A DNA stretch of 13,253 nt, taken from positions 1-13,253 of the forward strand of contig JAGYMO010000067.1 in assembly GCA_018400255.1 (NCBI GenBank). The letters run 5' to 3'. The notes beneath the pieces were generated by a model that was not told where the DNA came from, did no database searches, and was given only the letters and a program-made list of their open reading frames with translations. The translations under genes were made by a program, and so were the position numbers. The stretch comes from Deltaproteobacteria bacterium. GTDB taxonomy: Bacteria; Desulfobacterota; DSM-4660; Desulfatiglandales; B25-G16. Of the stretch, positions 1 to 6,941 are shown piece by piece; position 1 is the stretch's first letter; each line of letters opens with the position of its first letter.

Positions 1-20
1 GGCTGCGCTTTAACGTTACT

Positions 21-36
21 CATTATAATTATAATG
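21..36. repeat. 16-bp perfect palindrome downstream of the oxidase operon
   Basis: The stretch CATTATAATTATAATG equals its own reverse complement. It sits 73 bp past the stop of the DAO-family gene. The word ATGGCCT overlaps its right end (34-40) and recurs directly at 56-62. The arm TTATAATGG (29-37) also occurs in the GntR operator near 4260, but the spacing differs and no TGGT-N3-ACCA core is present. No T-run follows on either strand, so it is not an evident terminator. No function is assigned. Confidence 0.35.
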
Positions 37-108
37 GCCTGAGAGTTTATAAAAAATGGCCTATAAAACACTGTTATTGCTGGTTATATTTCAGGGTATT
101 TTGAACTC

Positions 109-1275
109 CTATTTAAATACTTCCTGGCACTTAAAGTCGCGATAAGGGTCAAAGCTTTTTAATATTTCCCTATCATCTGAATGATAGCCTTGAGTTATTA
201 ACCTATAAATTAATTCCGCCATACCAGGTCCAAGCATAAAACCTTGGCCGCACATGCCAACAGCCTGGTAAAAATTATCTAACTCATGCATTTTTCCTAC
301 GATCGGAAAACCGTCTGGAGTCATTGGATATTGACCACGCCACGTGCGACGGACCTTCAGGTTTTTCAAAACAGGCATAATATTAATGATTCTTTTCGCA
401 ATCATTGGCAAAAAGGATGAGGTAGACTTATTTTTTATGCCCCATATAGGCGGATCTGGTGTTAGGCAAAAAACCACCTGCCCTTCAACATTTTGATAAA
501 AATAGAAGTTTTTGGATCCGGGTTCCTCACGCATATCAACAACCATAGGGCCCATAAAAGGATTCATGGGCTCGGAAATTCCCGCCTCATGAGAATCAGG
601 ATTCACTGGTATATCAATACCCGCCATAAGAGAGACATCTTTAGCATAGGCTCCTGCTGTGTTTAGAACATTTGCCGAGTAATATATCCCTTTATTGGTC
701 TTAACAGAGAGTATCTTGCCGCCTTCTATCTCAAACCCTACAACTGTCTCCTTAAATTTGAACTCTGCGCCATATTCATTTGCCTTAAAATATGATGACT
801 GGGTGAATAACAAGGGTGATGCAGAGCCGTCTTGCGGTGAATAAGTGCTGCCCCTCAATCCATCCATAGTAATTCCAGGGTTCAGTTCCCTATACTCTTC
901 CGGAGACACCCATGTGATGTTCAGGCTAAAATTTTGTTGAATTTTTAGTAGATCCCTTAATACACCCTCATCTTTTTCTGTATAGGCAGGGAATGAATAC
1001 CCGTTATCCTTCCATTGGATATCGTCACCGTATAGCCCTTTCCAATTCGAAAAGATCTCTATACTCCTCTTAGAGACTAATATTTTTCCCTTATCTGAAT
1101 GGGTAGCACGAATTCCTCCAATAGCCTTTTTATCTTGGCCCTGGCCAGGAGAGGCTAAGGAATCAATAACCAAAACTGATTGTTTGTTCCTAGCAAACTC
1201 CATTGCAACAGGTACGCCAATGGAACCACTTCCTATAACAATAAGGTCATATGTCTTTTTCATTCTTCTTTGCAT
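109..1275 (-). CDS. DAO-family FAD-dependent oxidoreductase, probable beta subunit of a two-subunit amino/imino-acid dehydrogenase
   Basis: This is a 388-residue flavoprotein of the D-amino-acid oxidase (DAO) superfamily, which oxidises the C-N bond of amino acids or secondary amines and passes electrons to FAD. A Rossmann FAD motif, GSGSIG, lies at about residues 16-21, followed by the family's GGIRATHS segment. The C-terminal signature TPDGFPIVG, then GMCGQGFMLGPG, is typical of sarcosine-oxidase-beta, HcnC and OoxB-like proteins. There is no signal peptide, so it should be cytoplasmic. The start overlaps the end of the alpha-type gene by 29 bp, which implies translational coupling and a shared complex. 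ATG at 1275 and ATG at 1263 are both possible; the second gives the more usual MKKTYD N-terminus, and neither has a good ribosome site. The family is clear. The substrate (opine, D-hydroxyproline, sarcosine, glycine or another amine) cannot be read from the sequence. Confidence 0.88.
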   Translation of the reverse strand: MQRRMKKTYDLIVIGSGSIGVPVAMEFARNKQSVLVIDSLASPGQGQDKKAIGGIRATHSDKGKILVSKRSIEIFSNWKGLYGDDIQWKDNGYSFPAYTEKDEGVLRDLLKIQQNFSLNITWVSPEEYRELNPGITMDGLRGSTYSPQDGSASPLLFTQSSYFKANEYGAEFKFKETVVGFEIEGGKILSVKTNKGIYYSANVLNTAGAYAKDVSLMAGIDIPVNPDSHEAGISEPMNPFMGPMVVDMREEPGSKNFYFYQNVEGQVVFCLTPDPPIWGIKNKSTSSFLPMIAKRIINIMPVLKNLKVRRTWRGQYPMTPDGFPIVGKMHELDNFYQAVGMCGQGFMLGPGMAELIYRLITQGYHSDDREILKSFDPYRDFKCQEVFK

Positions 1276-3349
1276 TTAATATGTTAGAAAACACCCCTAG
1301 CGAGGCTTCTATAAAAACAGGCCTTTTTGTATTTAAGGTAACCTCTTCTAAGGGTATTCCTTCTTCTCTATACATCTGCAGGATCAAGTTTTCACAGGTT
1401 TTAGCGCCGCAGGCACCCATGCCCGCCCTTGTAATAGCCTTGATTTCGTTCAGGTCTTTGATTCCCTTTTTTATTAAAGGCCGTATCTCACCTGCAGTTA
1501 CTCTTTCGCAACGGCACACTATTGCATCATCAGGTATTTTGTTAGGTAAAGGCTGCTCTATATGCAGCGCATCCTTCTTTTTCTGTACCTTAAATCCCGC
1601 GACCTTTTTGGCTATGTTTTGTGGAACTCTAACTTTAATGATTTGTGTTTTCCGAGATGATTTATTTAAAACTGTATCGATGATTTCAGCCTCTTGAAGC
1701 GGGTTACCCTCGTAATCAGTTAATAAAACCGAATCACCTTTTTTGTATGCATAGTTATATGCTTCATAAGCTAGCGATACAACAGGATACTCTAAATTGT
1801 CACGATAATCTACCAATGAGATTGCCAAGCCGGGGCAAACAAGTAAGCATTTGTTGCATCCAATACACTGATTGCCTGTAATTCTAGGTTTTCCCAAGAG
1901 GGAGTCTCCAGGAATAGTAATAACGCCCTTCTTACAAACAGAAACACAGGGGTTACAAGGAATTTCCTGATTGCAATGGATAACCGGTGTAATGCCGGTT
2001 TCCGGATACGCGTCATATTTGGGTACTGTAACCTTGCCGGGATGACTCTTCAGGGTGCTTGCCTTTTTATACCAGTCTTTTGGGACAGGCTTGTCCTCTT
2101 TGCCAAGCTCTCTGGCGATTTCTATGCCGGCTATTTTACCGCTAAACATAGCTGAGGAGGCCTCTGCAATTTCCTGTGCATCGCCTGCTGAAAAGGAGTT
2201 TATGCCGGCCTCTTGAGCCTCCATGAAAAATTCGTCTATGGGGCTTAAACCTATTCCAATTAGTACCGTGTCACATTTAAAGGTTTTTTCAGTCCCTGAG
2301 ATCGGCGTGAAGGTATTGTCAACCTGAGATACGGTTACAGAGTCTACATGCTCATTGCCATTGGCAGACAAAATAGTATGGCTTGTATATATTGGGACAC
2401 CCAATCGTTTTATTTTATTGGCATGCACCTGGTAACCACCTACTTTTTTTAAGGCCTCCACTAAGCCTACCACATGGATCCCAGCTTGTATAGCATGGTA
2501 GGCGGCTATCAAGCCTACATTTCCGCCTCCCACTAAAAACAGTCTTTTGGACGATTTTATGAGGTCTCTATTGACAAGGGTTTGAAAGGCGCCAGCCCCA
2601 TATACGCCTGGAAGTGTATTGCCAGGAAAGGCAAGGAACCTTTCCCTTGCACCTGCTGCGTTTAAAAGAATTTTTGGCTTTACGATTTTATATTCCGTCC
2701 CATTAGTTACTATACCCACCTTTTTATCGCTAAATACGTACATTGCAGTGCTATTCAACCATACCTGTAAAGAGGAGAACTGTTCTATTTTCCCTTCTAA
2801 GATTTTAGCTATGTCAGTACCCCTTGTCCCTGCATAGCAGTCTTCAATTGAGCCAAAAAATTTGTGGGTTTGGAGAACTAATTTGCCGCCTAATCGATCC
2901 TTGTCATCGACAATTATGGCTTTAATCCCCCTTTCACCTAACTGTAATGCGGCAGAGATACCGGCAGGCCCGCCACCTATTATCAGCACATCTGTTTCAA
3001 GCTCATGTATCGGTGAAAACGTAAAATCACCTACACGGCTTGGAAGGCTTGGCAGGCCCTTGACGCTTTCAAGAATCATGTTCTTTTCAATCTTTGTCAT
3101 GCATGACTTTACGGGTATTCCATTGGCAATCACAATGCATTGAGAACACTGTCCATTGGCACAGAATAGTCCCTGGGGAGAGCCATCTCTTTTATGATAT
3201 CCGAATACATGAATCCCATTAGCAAACAGGGCTGATGAAATTACCTCGCCTTCATAGGCGCTTAATCTTTTATTATTCCAGTAAAAATAAATTTTATTTC
3301 TTTTAGGAACGCGTAAAATTGGATGCTTCTTGATACGAAATTCGGGCAT
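1247..3349 (-). CDS. multi-cluster iron-sulfur flavoprotein, alpha-type subunit of amino/imino-acid dehydrogenase
   Basis: This 700-residue protein combines parts that are often separate subunits in HcnAB, OoxA and D-hydroxyproline dehydrogenase. In order it has a ferredoxin-type 2Fe-2S domain (Cys63, 68, 71, 83), an FAD motif GGGPAG (125-130), a second Rossmann motif VGGGNVG near 280, a two-cluster ferredoxin insert (Cys459, 465, 468, 472 and Cys495, 498, 501, 505) and a C-terminal BFD-like 2Fe-2S domain (Cys612, 614, 647, 652, in the HcnA-type GMGAC-x4-C arrangement). It probably takes electrons from the DAO-type partner encoded by the overlapping next gene. The start at 3349 is preferred over the upstream ATG at 3391 because GGAAGG lies just before it and the protein then begins MPEFRIKKHP. 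The 169-bp gap to the regulator gene shows no terminator and no convincing promoter, so read-through from the regulator is plausible. The architecture is firm; the substrate is unknown. Confidence 0.9.
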   Translation of the reverse strand: MPEFRIKKHPILRVPKRNKIYFYWNNKRLSAYEGEVISSALFANGIHVFGYHKRDGSPQGLFCANGQCSQCIVIANGIPVKSCMTKIEKNMILESVKGLPSLPSRVGDFTFSPIHELETDVLIIGGGPAGISAALQLGERGIKAIIVDDKDRLGGKLVLQTHKFFGSIEDCYAGTRGTDIAKILEGKIEQFSSLQVWLNSTAMYVFSDKKVGIVTNGTEYKIVKPKILLNAAGARERFLAFPGNTLPGVYGAGAFQTLVNRDLIKSSKRLFLVGGGNVGLIAAYHAIQAGIHVVGLVEALKKVGGYQVHANKIKRLGVPIYTSHTILSANGNEHVDSVTVSQVDNTFTPISGTEKTFKCDTVLIGIGLSPIDEFFMEAQEAGINSFSAGDAQEIAEASSAMFSGKIAGIEIARELGKEDKPVPKDWYKKASTLKSHPGKVTVPKYDAYPETGITPVIHCNQEIPCNPCVSVCKKGVITIPGDSLLGKPRITGNQCIGCNKCLLVCPGLAISLVDYRDNLEYPVVSLAYEAYNYAYKKGDSVLLTDYEGNPLQEAEIIDTVLNKSSRKTQIIKVRVPQNIAKKVAGFKVQKKKDALHIEQPLPNKIPDDAIVCRCERVTAGEIRPLIKKGIKDLNEIKAITRAGMGACGAKTCENLILQMYREEGIPLEEVTLNTKRPVFIEASLGVFSNILNAKKNEKDI

Positions 3350-3518
3350 TATATTTCCTTCCCTATAAGTGATCAGGAAAACTGGAAACAAAAATAGAAA
3401 TATTTATAAACCTATTCGTTCTATAGTTCATTATTGATTAAAGAGTCTAAATAAAAAAATGAGTAAGCTTATAGCAAATCGTGTTTTTAGACAGTGCCTG
3501 ACCAAACGCTATCAATTT

Positions 3519-4244
3519 TCAGGCTTCAGATTGCCTTGCTTTTTCCTCCATTAAACGGTTGAAGCGGTATACATGGTTCTGGGCCAGAAGGTTCGCCTTT
3601 GCTGCCTCCCGGTTTTTTACAGCACCTACAATTTCCCGTATATCTTTGTAATTTTCCTTGAGCAGCTCATCCTTTTTGGGTAAAAATCGGCTAAAATAAA
3701 GTCTAATATTTTCATATACTGTTTTAAGAACTGATTCGTAGATTGGATTCCCAGCTATTTGGGCTAAGGCCAGATGCAGGTTGTTGTCTGCCTTGATGAA
3801 TTCATCCCAGTGTGATATGCCATGCTCAAGATGGCTTTTGGCCTCTATCAAGAGCTGCTCTAAGCGATCTATATCTTTGTTAGTGGCCCTCTCCGCAGCA
3901 AGGCCCGCAACAAGGCCTTCAACGCCCTCTCTGAATTCCGCAAGATCTCTGAGTGACACCCTTTGGTAGCGAATAAGCAGATCCAAGCTCTCACTAATCT
4001 GGTTTGTATTGAGAGCATTAACTACCGCACCACCTGAAACACCTGTTTTAATATTGATTAACCCCTTTTGCTCAAGTATACGAAGTGCCTCCCTGATCGT
4101 ACCCCTTGATGACCTAAACACTTCCCTCATTTCCCTTTCAGAGGGTAGTTTTTCCCCGGGCTTCAGTTTTCCCTTAAGGATTGCGTCTTGAATCTGTTCG
4201 ACTACGTCCTGGAAAATTCGATTTTGCTTTGCCTCTTTAAACAT
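3519..4244 (-). CDS. FadR-type GntR transcriptional regulator (FCD domain)
   Basis: This 241-residue cytoplasmic DNA-binding protein has a winged helix at about residues 9-75 with the GntR signatures LPSER (34-38) and SRGTIREALRILEQKGL. An all-helical FCD ligand domain follows at about 100-230. FCD domains usually bind a metal through Asp, His, His, His. Here Asp153, His157 and His224 are visible, but the position expected for the other His, near residue 202, is Ile in DIREIV. The gene sits between the cyclodeaminase-family gene and the dehydrogenase genes, all on the same strand, so it most likely controls their use. Its own promoter is overlapped by a perfect TGGTTAAACCA-type palindrome, so autorepression is expected. 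The start has no clear Shine-Dalgarno site, but the predicted transcript start leaves only about 20 nt of leader. The effector is unknown; an amino or imino acid is a guess from context. Confidence 0.92.
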   Translation of the reverse strand: MFKEAKQNRIFQDVVEQIQDAILKGKLKPGEKLPSEREMREVFRSSRGTIREALRILEQKGLINIKTGVSGGAVVNALNTNQISESLDLLIRYQRVSLRDLAEFREGVEGLVAGLAAERATNKDIDRLEQLLIEAKSHLEHGISHWDEFIKADNNLHLALAQIAGNPIYESVLKTVYENIRLYFSRFLPKKDELLKENYKDIREIVGAVKNREAAKANLLAQNHVYRFNRLMEEKARQSEA

Positions 4245-4252
4245 AATATGAT

Positions 4253-4279
4253 TTTTATAATGGTTAAACCATTATAAAA
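4253..4279 (-). promoter_or_regulatory. operator: perfect 27-bp palindrome for the GntR regulator
   Basis: A 13-nt arm TTTTATAATGGTT, one central base and an exact reverse-complement arm form a perfect inverted repeat. Its core, TGGTTAAACCA, fits the TGGT-N3-ACCA pattern bound by many FadR-subfamily regulators such as PdhR and LldR. It begins 9 bp upstream of the regulator start codon and contains the -10 box and the expected transcription start. Binding there would block transcription, so autorepression is the natural reading. No second full copy was found in the window; a half-match lies before the transporter gene. Confidence 0.85.
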
Positions 4280-4298
4280 GTATTTTATACTATGTCAA
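4271..4298 (-). promoter_or_regulatory. consensus sigma-70 promoter of the GntR regulator gene
   Basis: On the minus strand TTGACA (4298-4293) is followed after 16 nt by TATAAT (4276-4271), a perfect match to both boxes. The predicted transcription start is near 4264, about 20 nt before the ATG at 4244. The -10 box lies inside the 27-bp palindrome, so the promoter should be strong when the repressor is absent and closed when it is bound. Confidence 0.85.
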
Positions 4299-4449
4299 GA
4301 TATTTTATGTAATTTTTTGTTAAAGATACGATAAGGGTGCAAAGAAATGGAATCTCCGCGTACTTTATGAGCCATTAATCAAACACCATTGTATATAGAT
4401 GGGAATCCATTCATGAAATAAACACTGAATAAAGATATAGGCATGTACA

Positions 4450-5427
4450 TTATAATTCAAGCCACTTTCCAATGTTGCCGGCCTTGGCCCTTTTATATAT
4501 TTTAATAGCCACTGCTACATCATCCATTGCAAGGCCAAGGTTTGCACACATAATCTTTTCATCTCGGCTTTTCCTGCCAGGTTTAATGCCAGCGGCAATC
4601 TCGCCAAGGTCTGCATAAATCTCTGGTATATGTTTAAAATACCCGAGTGATTTATAATAGAGACACTGGCTTGTGTCATCCGTCACAAATTTATCGCAGT
4701 TCAAAAAGGAGGATTTTTTAAAGTAGGAATCAAAATCTACTGGAGAGGCAAAAACGCCTGGTTTTAGCCAATTGCCTTCTATTACAGGATTAGGTTCTTT
4801 TAGTATAGGACCGGCTGTGACAATAACTTCGGAATTTTCAACAACCTCCTTTGGGCTTTTGGCTATTTTTATTTGTAGTCCTGTTTCTTCTTGCATATCT
4901 TCACTGTATTTTATAGCTGCCTTCTCGTATATATCATATATAATACAATTGTTAAGCCCCGGTATGATTATTTTAAGCGCCTTCAGATTTGTCCTCCCCT
5001 GGACGCCACATCCAAGAATGCCAATGGTTTTAGAATCTAAATTTGCAAGATACTTTGCTGCTACAGCTGTAGCCGCGCCTGTCCTCATTGCTGTTATCCA
5101 AACACAATCCATTACGGAGAGAACCATGCCTGTTGCAGGGTCATTTAGAATCAGCAAACCATTTATGTAAGGTAAACTCTTTTTATAGTTTTCCGGATAT
5201 CCGCTAACCCATTTAATGCCCGCAGCGCCAAGCGATGGAATATAGGCAGGCATTGCGTGGATAAAGGCATCAGGGGCTGTATGGATGCCCGGCTTAGGTG
5301 GCATCTCTATTTCACCATGACCTTTTTGTATAAATGCTTGGTCCAGTGTGTCAATAATTTCCGCCATGGGTAAATCTACCTTTTCAACATCGCTTTTTGA
5401 TAGATAGAGAAATTTTTGGGTTTTCAC
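4450..5427 (-). CDS. ornithine cyclodeaminase / mu-crystallin family enzyme
   Basis: This 325-residue NAD(P)-dependent enzyme belongs to a family that includes ornithine cyclodeaminase, alanine dehydrogenase, ketimine reductase and 1-pyrroline-2-carboxylate reductase. Visible landmarks are Lys72 in GIKWVS, Arg115 in the RTGAATAVAAKYLA segment, the dinucleotide-binding GILGCGVQG (136-144) and a C-terminal GLAMDDVAVA helix. The catalytic-Asp region reads SPVDFDSYF, unlike the DCPGKTEL-type loop I associate with authentic ornithine cyclodeaminase, so an imine or ketimine reductase role is at least as likely. The start is GTG with AAAGGA 9 nt or so upstream. It is the first gene of the minus-strand series leading to the regulator and the dehydrogenase; a 205-bp gap that carries the regulator promoter follows it. 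The family is certain; the reaction is not. Confidence 0.9.
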   Translation of the reverse strand: MKTQKFLYLSKSDVEKVDLPMAEIIDTLDQAFIQKGHGEIEMPPKPGIHTAPDAFIHAMPAYIPSLGAAGIKWVSGYPENYKKSLPYINGLLILNDPATGMVLSVMDCVWITAMRTGAATAVAAKYLANLDSKTIGILGCGVQGRTNLKALKIIIPGLNNCIIYDIYEKAAIKYSEDMQEETGLQIKIAKSPKEVVENSEVIVTAGPILKEPNPVIEGNWLKPGVFASPVDFDSYFKKSSFLNCDKFVTDDTSQCLYYKSLGYFKHIPEIYADLGEIAAGIKPGRKSRDEKIMCANLGLAMDDVAVAIKIYKRAKAGNIGKWLEL

Positions 5428-5532
5428 TGATTGCCGTCCTTTCTTGTAAAAGTTAATTTTTCCGCTTTTGCCTTCAGTATTACAGTTATAAGAACAAAGA
5501 AATTATCAAGATAAAAAAACTGCAGAGAATAT

Positions 5533-5560
5533 ATTATAACATTAGAATACCGAGTTTGAA
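5533..5560 (-). promoter_or_regulatory. extended -10 promoter for the cyclodeaminase-family gene
   Basis: On the minus strand TTCAAA (5560-5555) is followed after 16 nt by TATAAT (5538-5533). The -10 box is preceded by TGT, giving the extended TGnTATAAT form. The predicted start is near 5526, leaving a leader of about 100 nt before the GTG at 5427. The -10 box is perfect; the -35 box matches at 4 of 6 positions. Confidence 0.6.
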
Positions 5561-5711
5561 TAGATCACCAATCTCTTTTATAACGCTATAAGCGCGGTAG
5601 AGGGGTGTCAAGAAAAATTTTACTTCAGGCCATCTTTAACTGAATTTGGAATATTCTTATCGATAAGGTATTATGTATTGTTTTTACTCAGATTAATATA
5701 ATAGAACCTTC

Positions 5712-5740
5712 TTGACAATACACATGAAAAGGCCTTTATT
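5712..5740 (+). promoter_or_regulatory. candidate promoter of the EamA transporter gene
   Basis: A perfect TTGACA (5712-5717) is followed after 17 nt by TTTATT (5735-5740), which matches 4 of 6 positions. The predicted start near 5747 is about 50 nt before the ATG at 5797. The operator-like word TTTAACCA lies between this start and the coding sequence. Confidence 0.5.
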
Positions 5741-5796
5741 GCAATTGTTAAGGTTTTGTGCTTTTGCTGTAATTCTTTAACCAAATACAATGAAAT

Positions 5797-6726
5797 ATGA
5801 TGGAAAAAAATCCTCAAAACCATATAAAATATTATTTATTAATCATATGCGCCGCTGTTTTATGGGCCTCTTCGGGTACAGCCTCTAAATATCTTTTTAA
5901 TTCCGGAATGGATCCCTATGCCTTGGTCCAATACAGGGTAAGCTTTTCAGCCATAATCTTAGGGGCCTATCTGCTCTTATTAAAACCACATCTGCTTAAA
6001 ATCAGACCTCAACATTTATGGCATTTCGCCATATTAGGGGCGGGCATGGGGGGAGTGCAGTTTACATATCTTTTTGCCATCTCAAAAATAAATGTTGCCA
6101 TTGCTATCTTGATGCAATACATGGCACCATTTTTTATCGCTATTTATAGCTTCCTCTTCTTTAAAGAGATAATTAACAGATGGAAGGTATTCTCTATTAT
6201 TATGGCCTTTACTGGCTGCTTTTTTGCGGTAGAGGCTTACAATGTGGCCATCCTTGCATTAAACTGGCATGGTATTACCGCGGGTCTATTATCAGCGCTA
6301 TTTTTTAGCTTTTATACAATAATGGGTGAAAGATTTATGCGTCATTACAGTCCATGGACCGTACTTTTTTATGCATTTGCCTTCTCCGGTATATATTTTA
6401 GCATTTTGCTAAATCCAGCAAATCTGTTTCTTTCTGACATGAAGCCCTTATGGGTAATAACCGTTATATATGTTGTTGTTATTGGAACCGCCATACCTTT
6501 CGGCCTATTTTTTATGGGAATAGAGTATTTGAGAAGCACCAGGGCCTCTGTTGTCGCCTCATTTGAACCAATTTCTGCGGGTATTTTTTCATTCATTTTT
6601 TTAGGTGAGGCATTGACGCTTTGGCAGGTTTTTGGTGGATTATTGGTGATTGGCAGTATTATCATTATCCAGCTTGAAAAGGAGATAGATCCCGAGGCAC
6701 CTGCGTATAAAAAACTTGCCATTTAG
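5797..6726 (+). CDS. EamA/DMT-family ten-helix membrane transporter
   Basis: This 309-residue integral inner-membrane protein has about ten hydrophobic helices arranged as two EamA repeats. The first repeat opens with AAVLWASSGTASKYL and the second with the segment containing ITAGLLSALFFSFYTIMGERF. The family's ASVVASFEPISAGIFSFIFLGEALT segment lies near residue 250. Members export or import amino acids and other small metabolites; the substrate cannot be read from sequence. It diverges from the cyclodeaminase-family/GntR/dehydrogenase genes, which suggests it moves the substrate or product of that pathway. ATG at 5797 and ATG at 5800 are adjacent and neither has a good Shine-Dalgarno site. 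An earlier ATG at 5790 is in another frame and closes soon. The length is normal for the family. Confidence 0.9.
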   Translation: MMEKNPQNHIKYYLLIICAAVLWASSGTASKYLFNSGMDPYALVQYRVSFSAIILGAYLLLLKPHLLKIRPQHLWHFAILGAGMGGVQFTYLFAISKINVAIAILMQYMAPFFIAIYSFLFFKEIINRWKVFSIIMAFTGCFFAVEAYNVAILALNWHGITAGLLSALFFSFYTIMGERFMRHYSPWTVLFYAFAFSGIYFSILLNPANLFLSDMKPLWVITVIYVVVIGTAIPFGLFFMGIEYLRSTRASVVASFEPISAGIFSFIFLGEALTLWQVFGGLLVIGSIIIIQLEKEIDPEAPAYKKLAI

Positions 6727-6791
6727 AAAGAAAAACATTCCTATGCTATTGTTTCAGTAGCTTGTAGTTAATGTAGTTATTCAAGCCGGCG

Positions 6792-6819
6792 TTGCAATCA
6801 ACATGTCAATTGATTGTAA
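6792..6819. repeat. hairpin-forming inverted repeat in the convergent gap
   Basis: TTGCAATCAA and TTGATTGTAA can form a ten-pair stem, with one G-U pair on the plus-strand transcript, and an 8-nt loop. It lies 65 bp after the transporter stop in the 215-bp convergent gap. No T-run follows on either strand, so a classical intrinsic terminator is not shown, though a 3'-end or mRNA-stability role is possible. The rest of the gap holds no gene I can support. Confidence 0.4.
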
Positions 6820-6941
6820 TAGGGTTGATATGGAAAGTAGCCATAGATATTGAAGTAACAGTGGTTGTTAAGGGTGATGGTTTTATTTCGGTAAAAGGCA
6901 TTTGTTATCGTGAGATGCTTATATTTAGGCCCGCTTTGTGG

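Larger units (their letters stand above)
5428..5796. other. divergent intergenic region between the cyclodeaminase-family gene and the transporter gene
   Basis: This 369-bp AT-rich region holds no gene I can support. It carries a promoter toward each flanking gene, described separately. It also holds a perfect 12-bp palindrome CTTATCGATAAG (5656-5667), a short inverted repeat CGCT-ATA-AGCG (5584-5594) and, on the minus strand, an extra TTGACA at 5611-5606 followed after 15 nt by TATAGC. An isolated TATAAT occurs on the plus strand at 5697-5702 without a good -35 box. The word TTTAACCA (5776-5783) matches one half of the GntR operator. Confidence 0.6.

Noticed and set aside
1251..1697. A 148-codon plus-strand frame
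   Set aside because: It is fully antisense to the conserved C-terminal half of the iron-sulfur flavoprotein, whose cysteine motifs fix the real frame.
3350..3391. The upstream ATG at 3391 as start of the iron-sulfur flavoprotein
   Set aside because: The 14 extra residues have no family support and lack a ribosome site, while GGAAGG precedes the ATG at 3349.
4370..4449. Possible terminator after the cyclodeaminase-family gene (ATGGGAATCCAT)
   Set aside because: The stem is only four pairs and no T-run follows on the minus strand.
5585..5611. Second minus-strand promoter TTGACA with TATAGC
   Set aside because: The spacer is only 15 nt and the -10 box is a 4 of 6 match; the extended -10 promoter at 5533-5560 is better.
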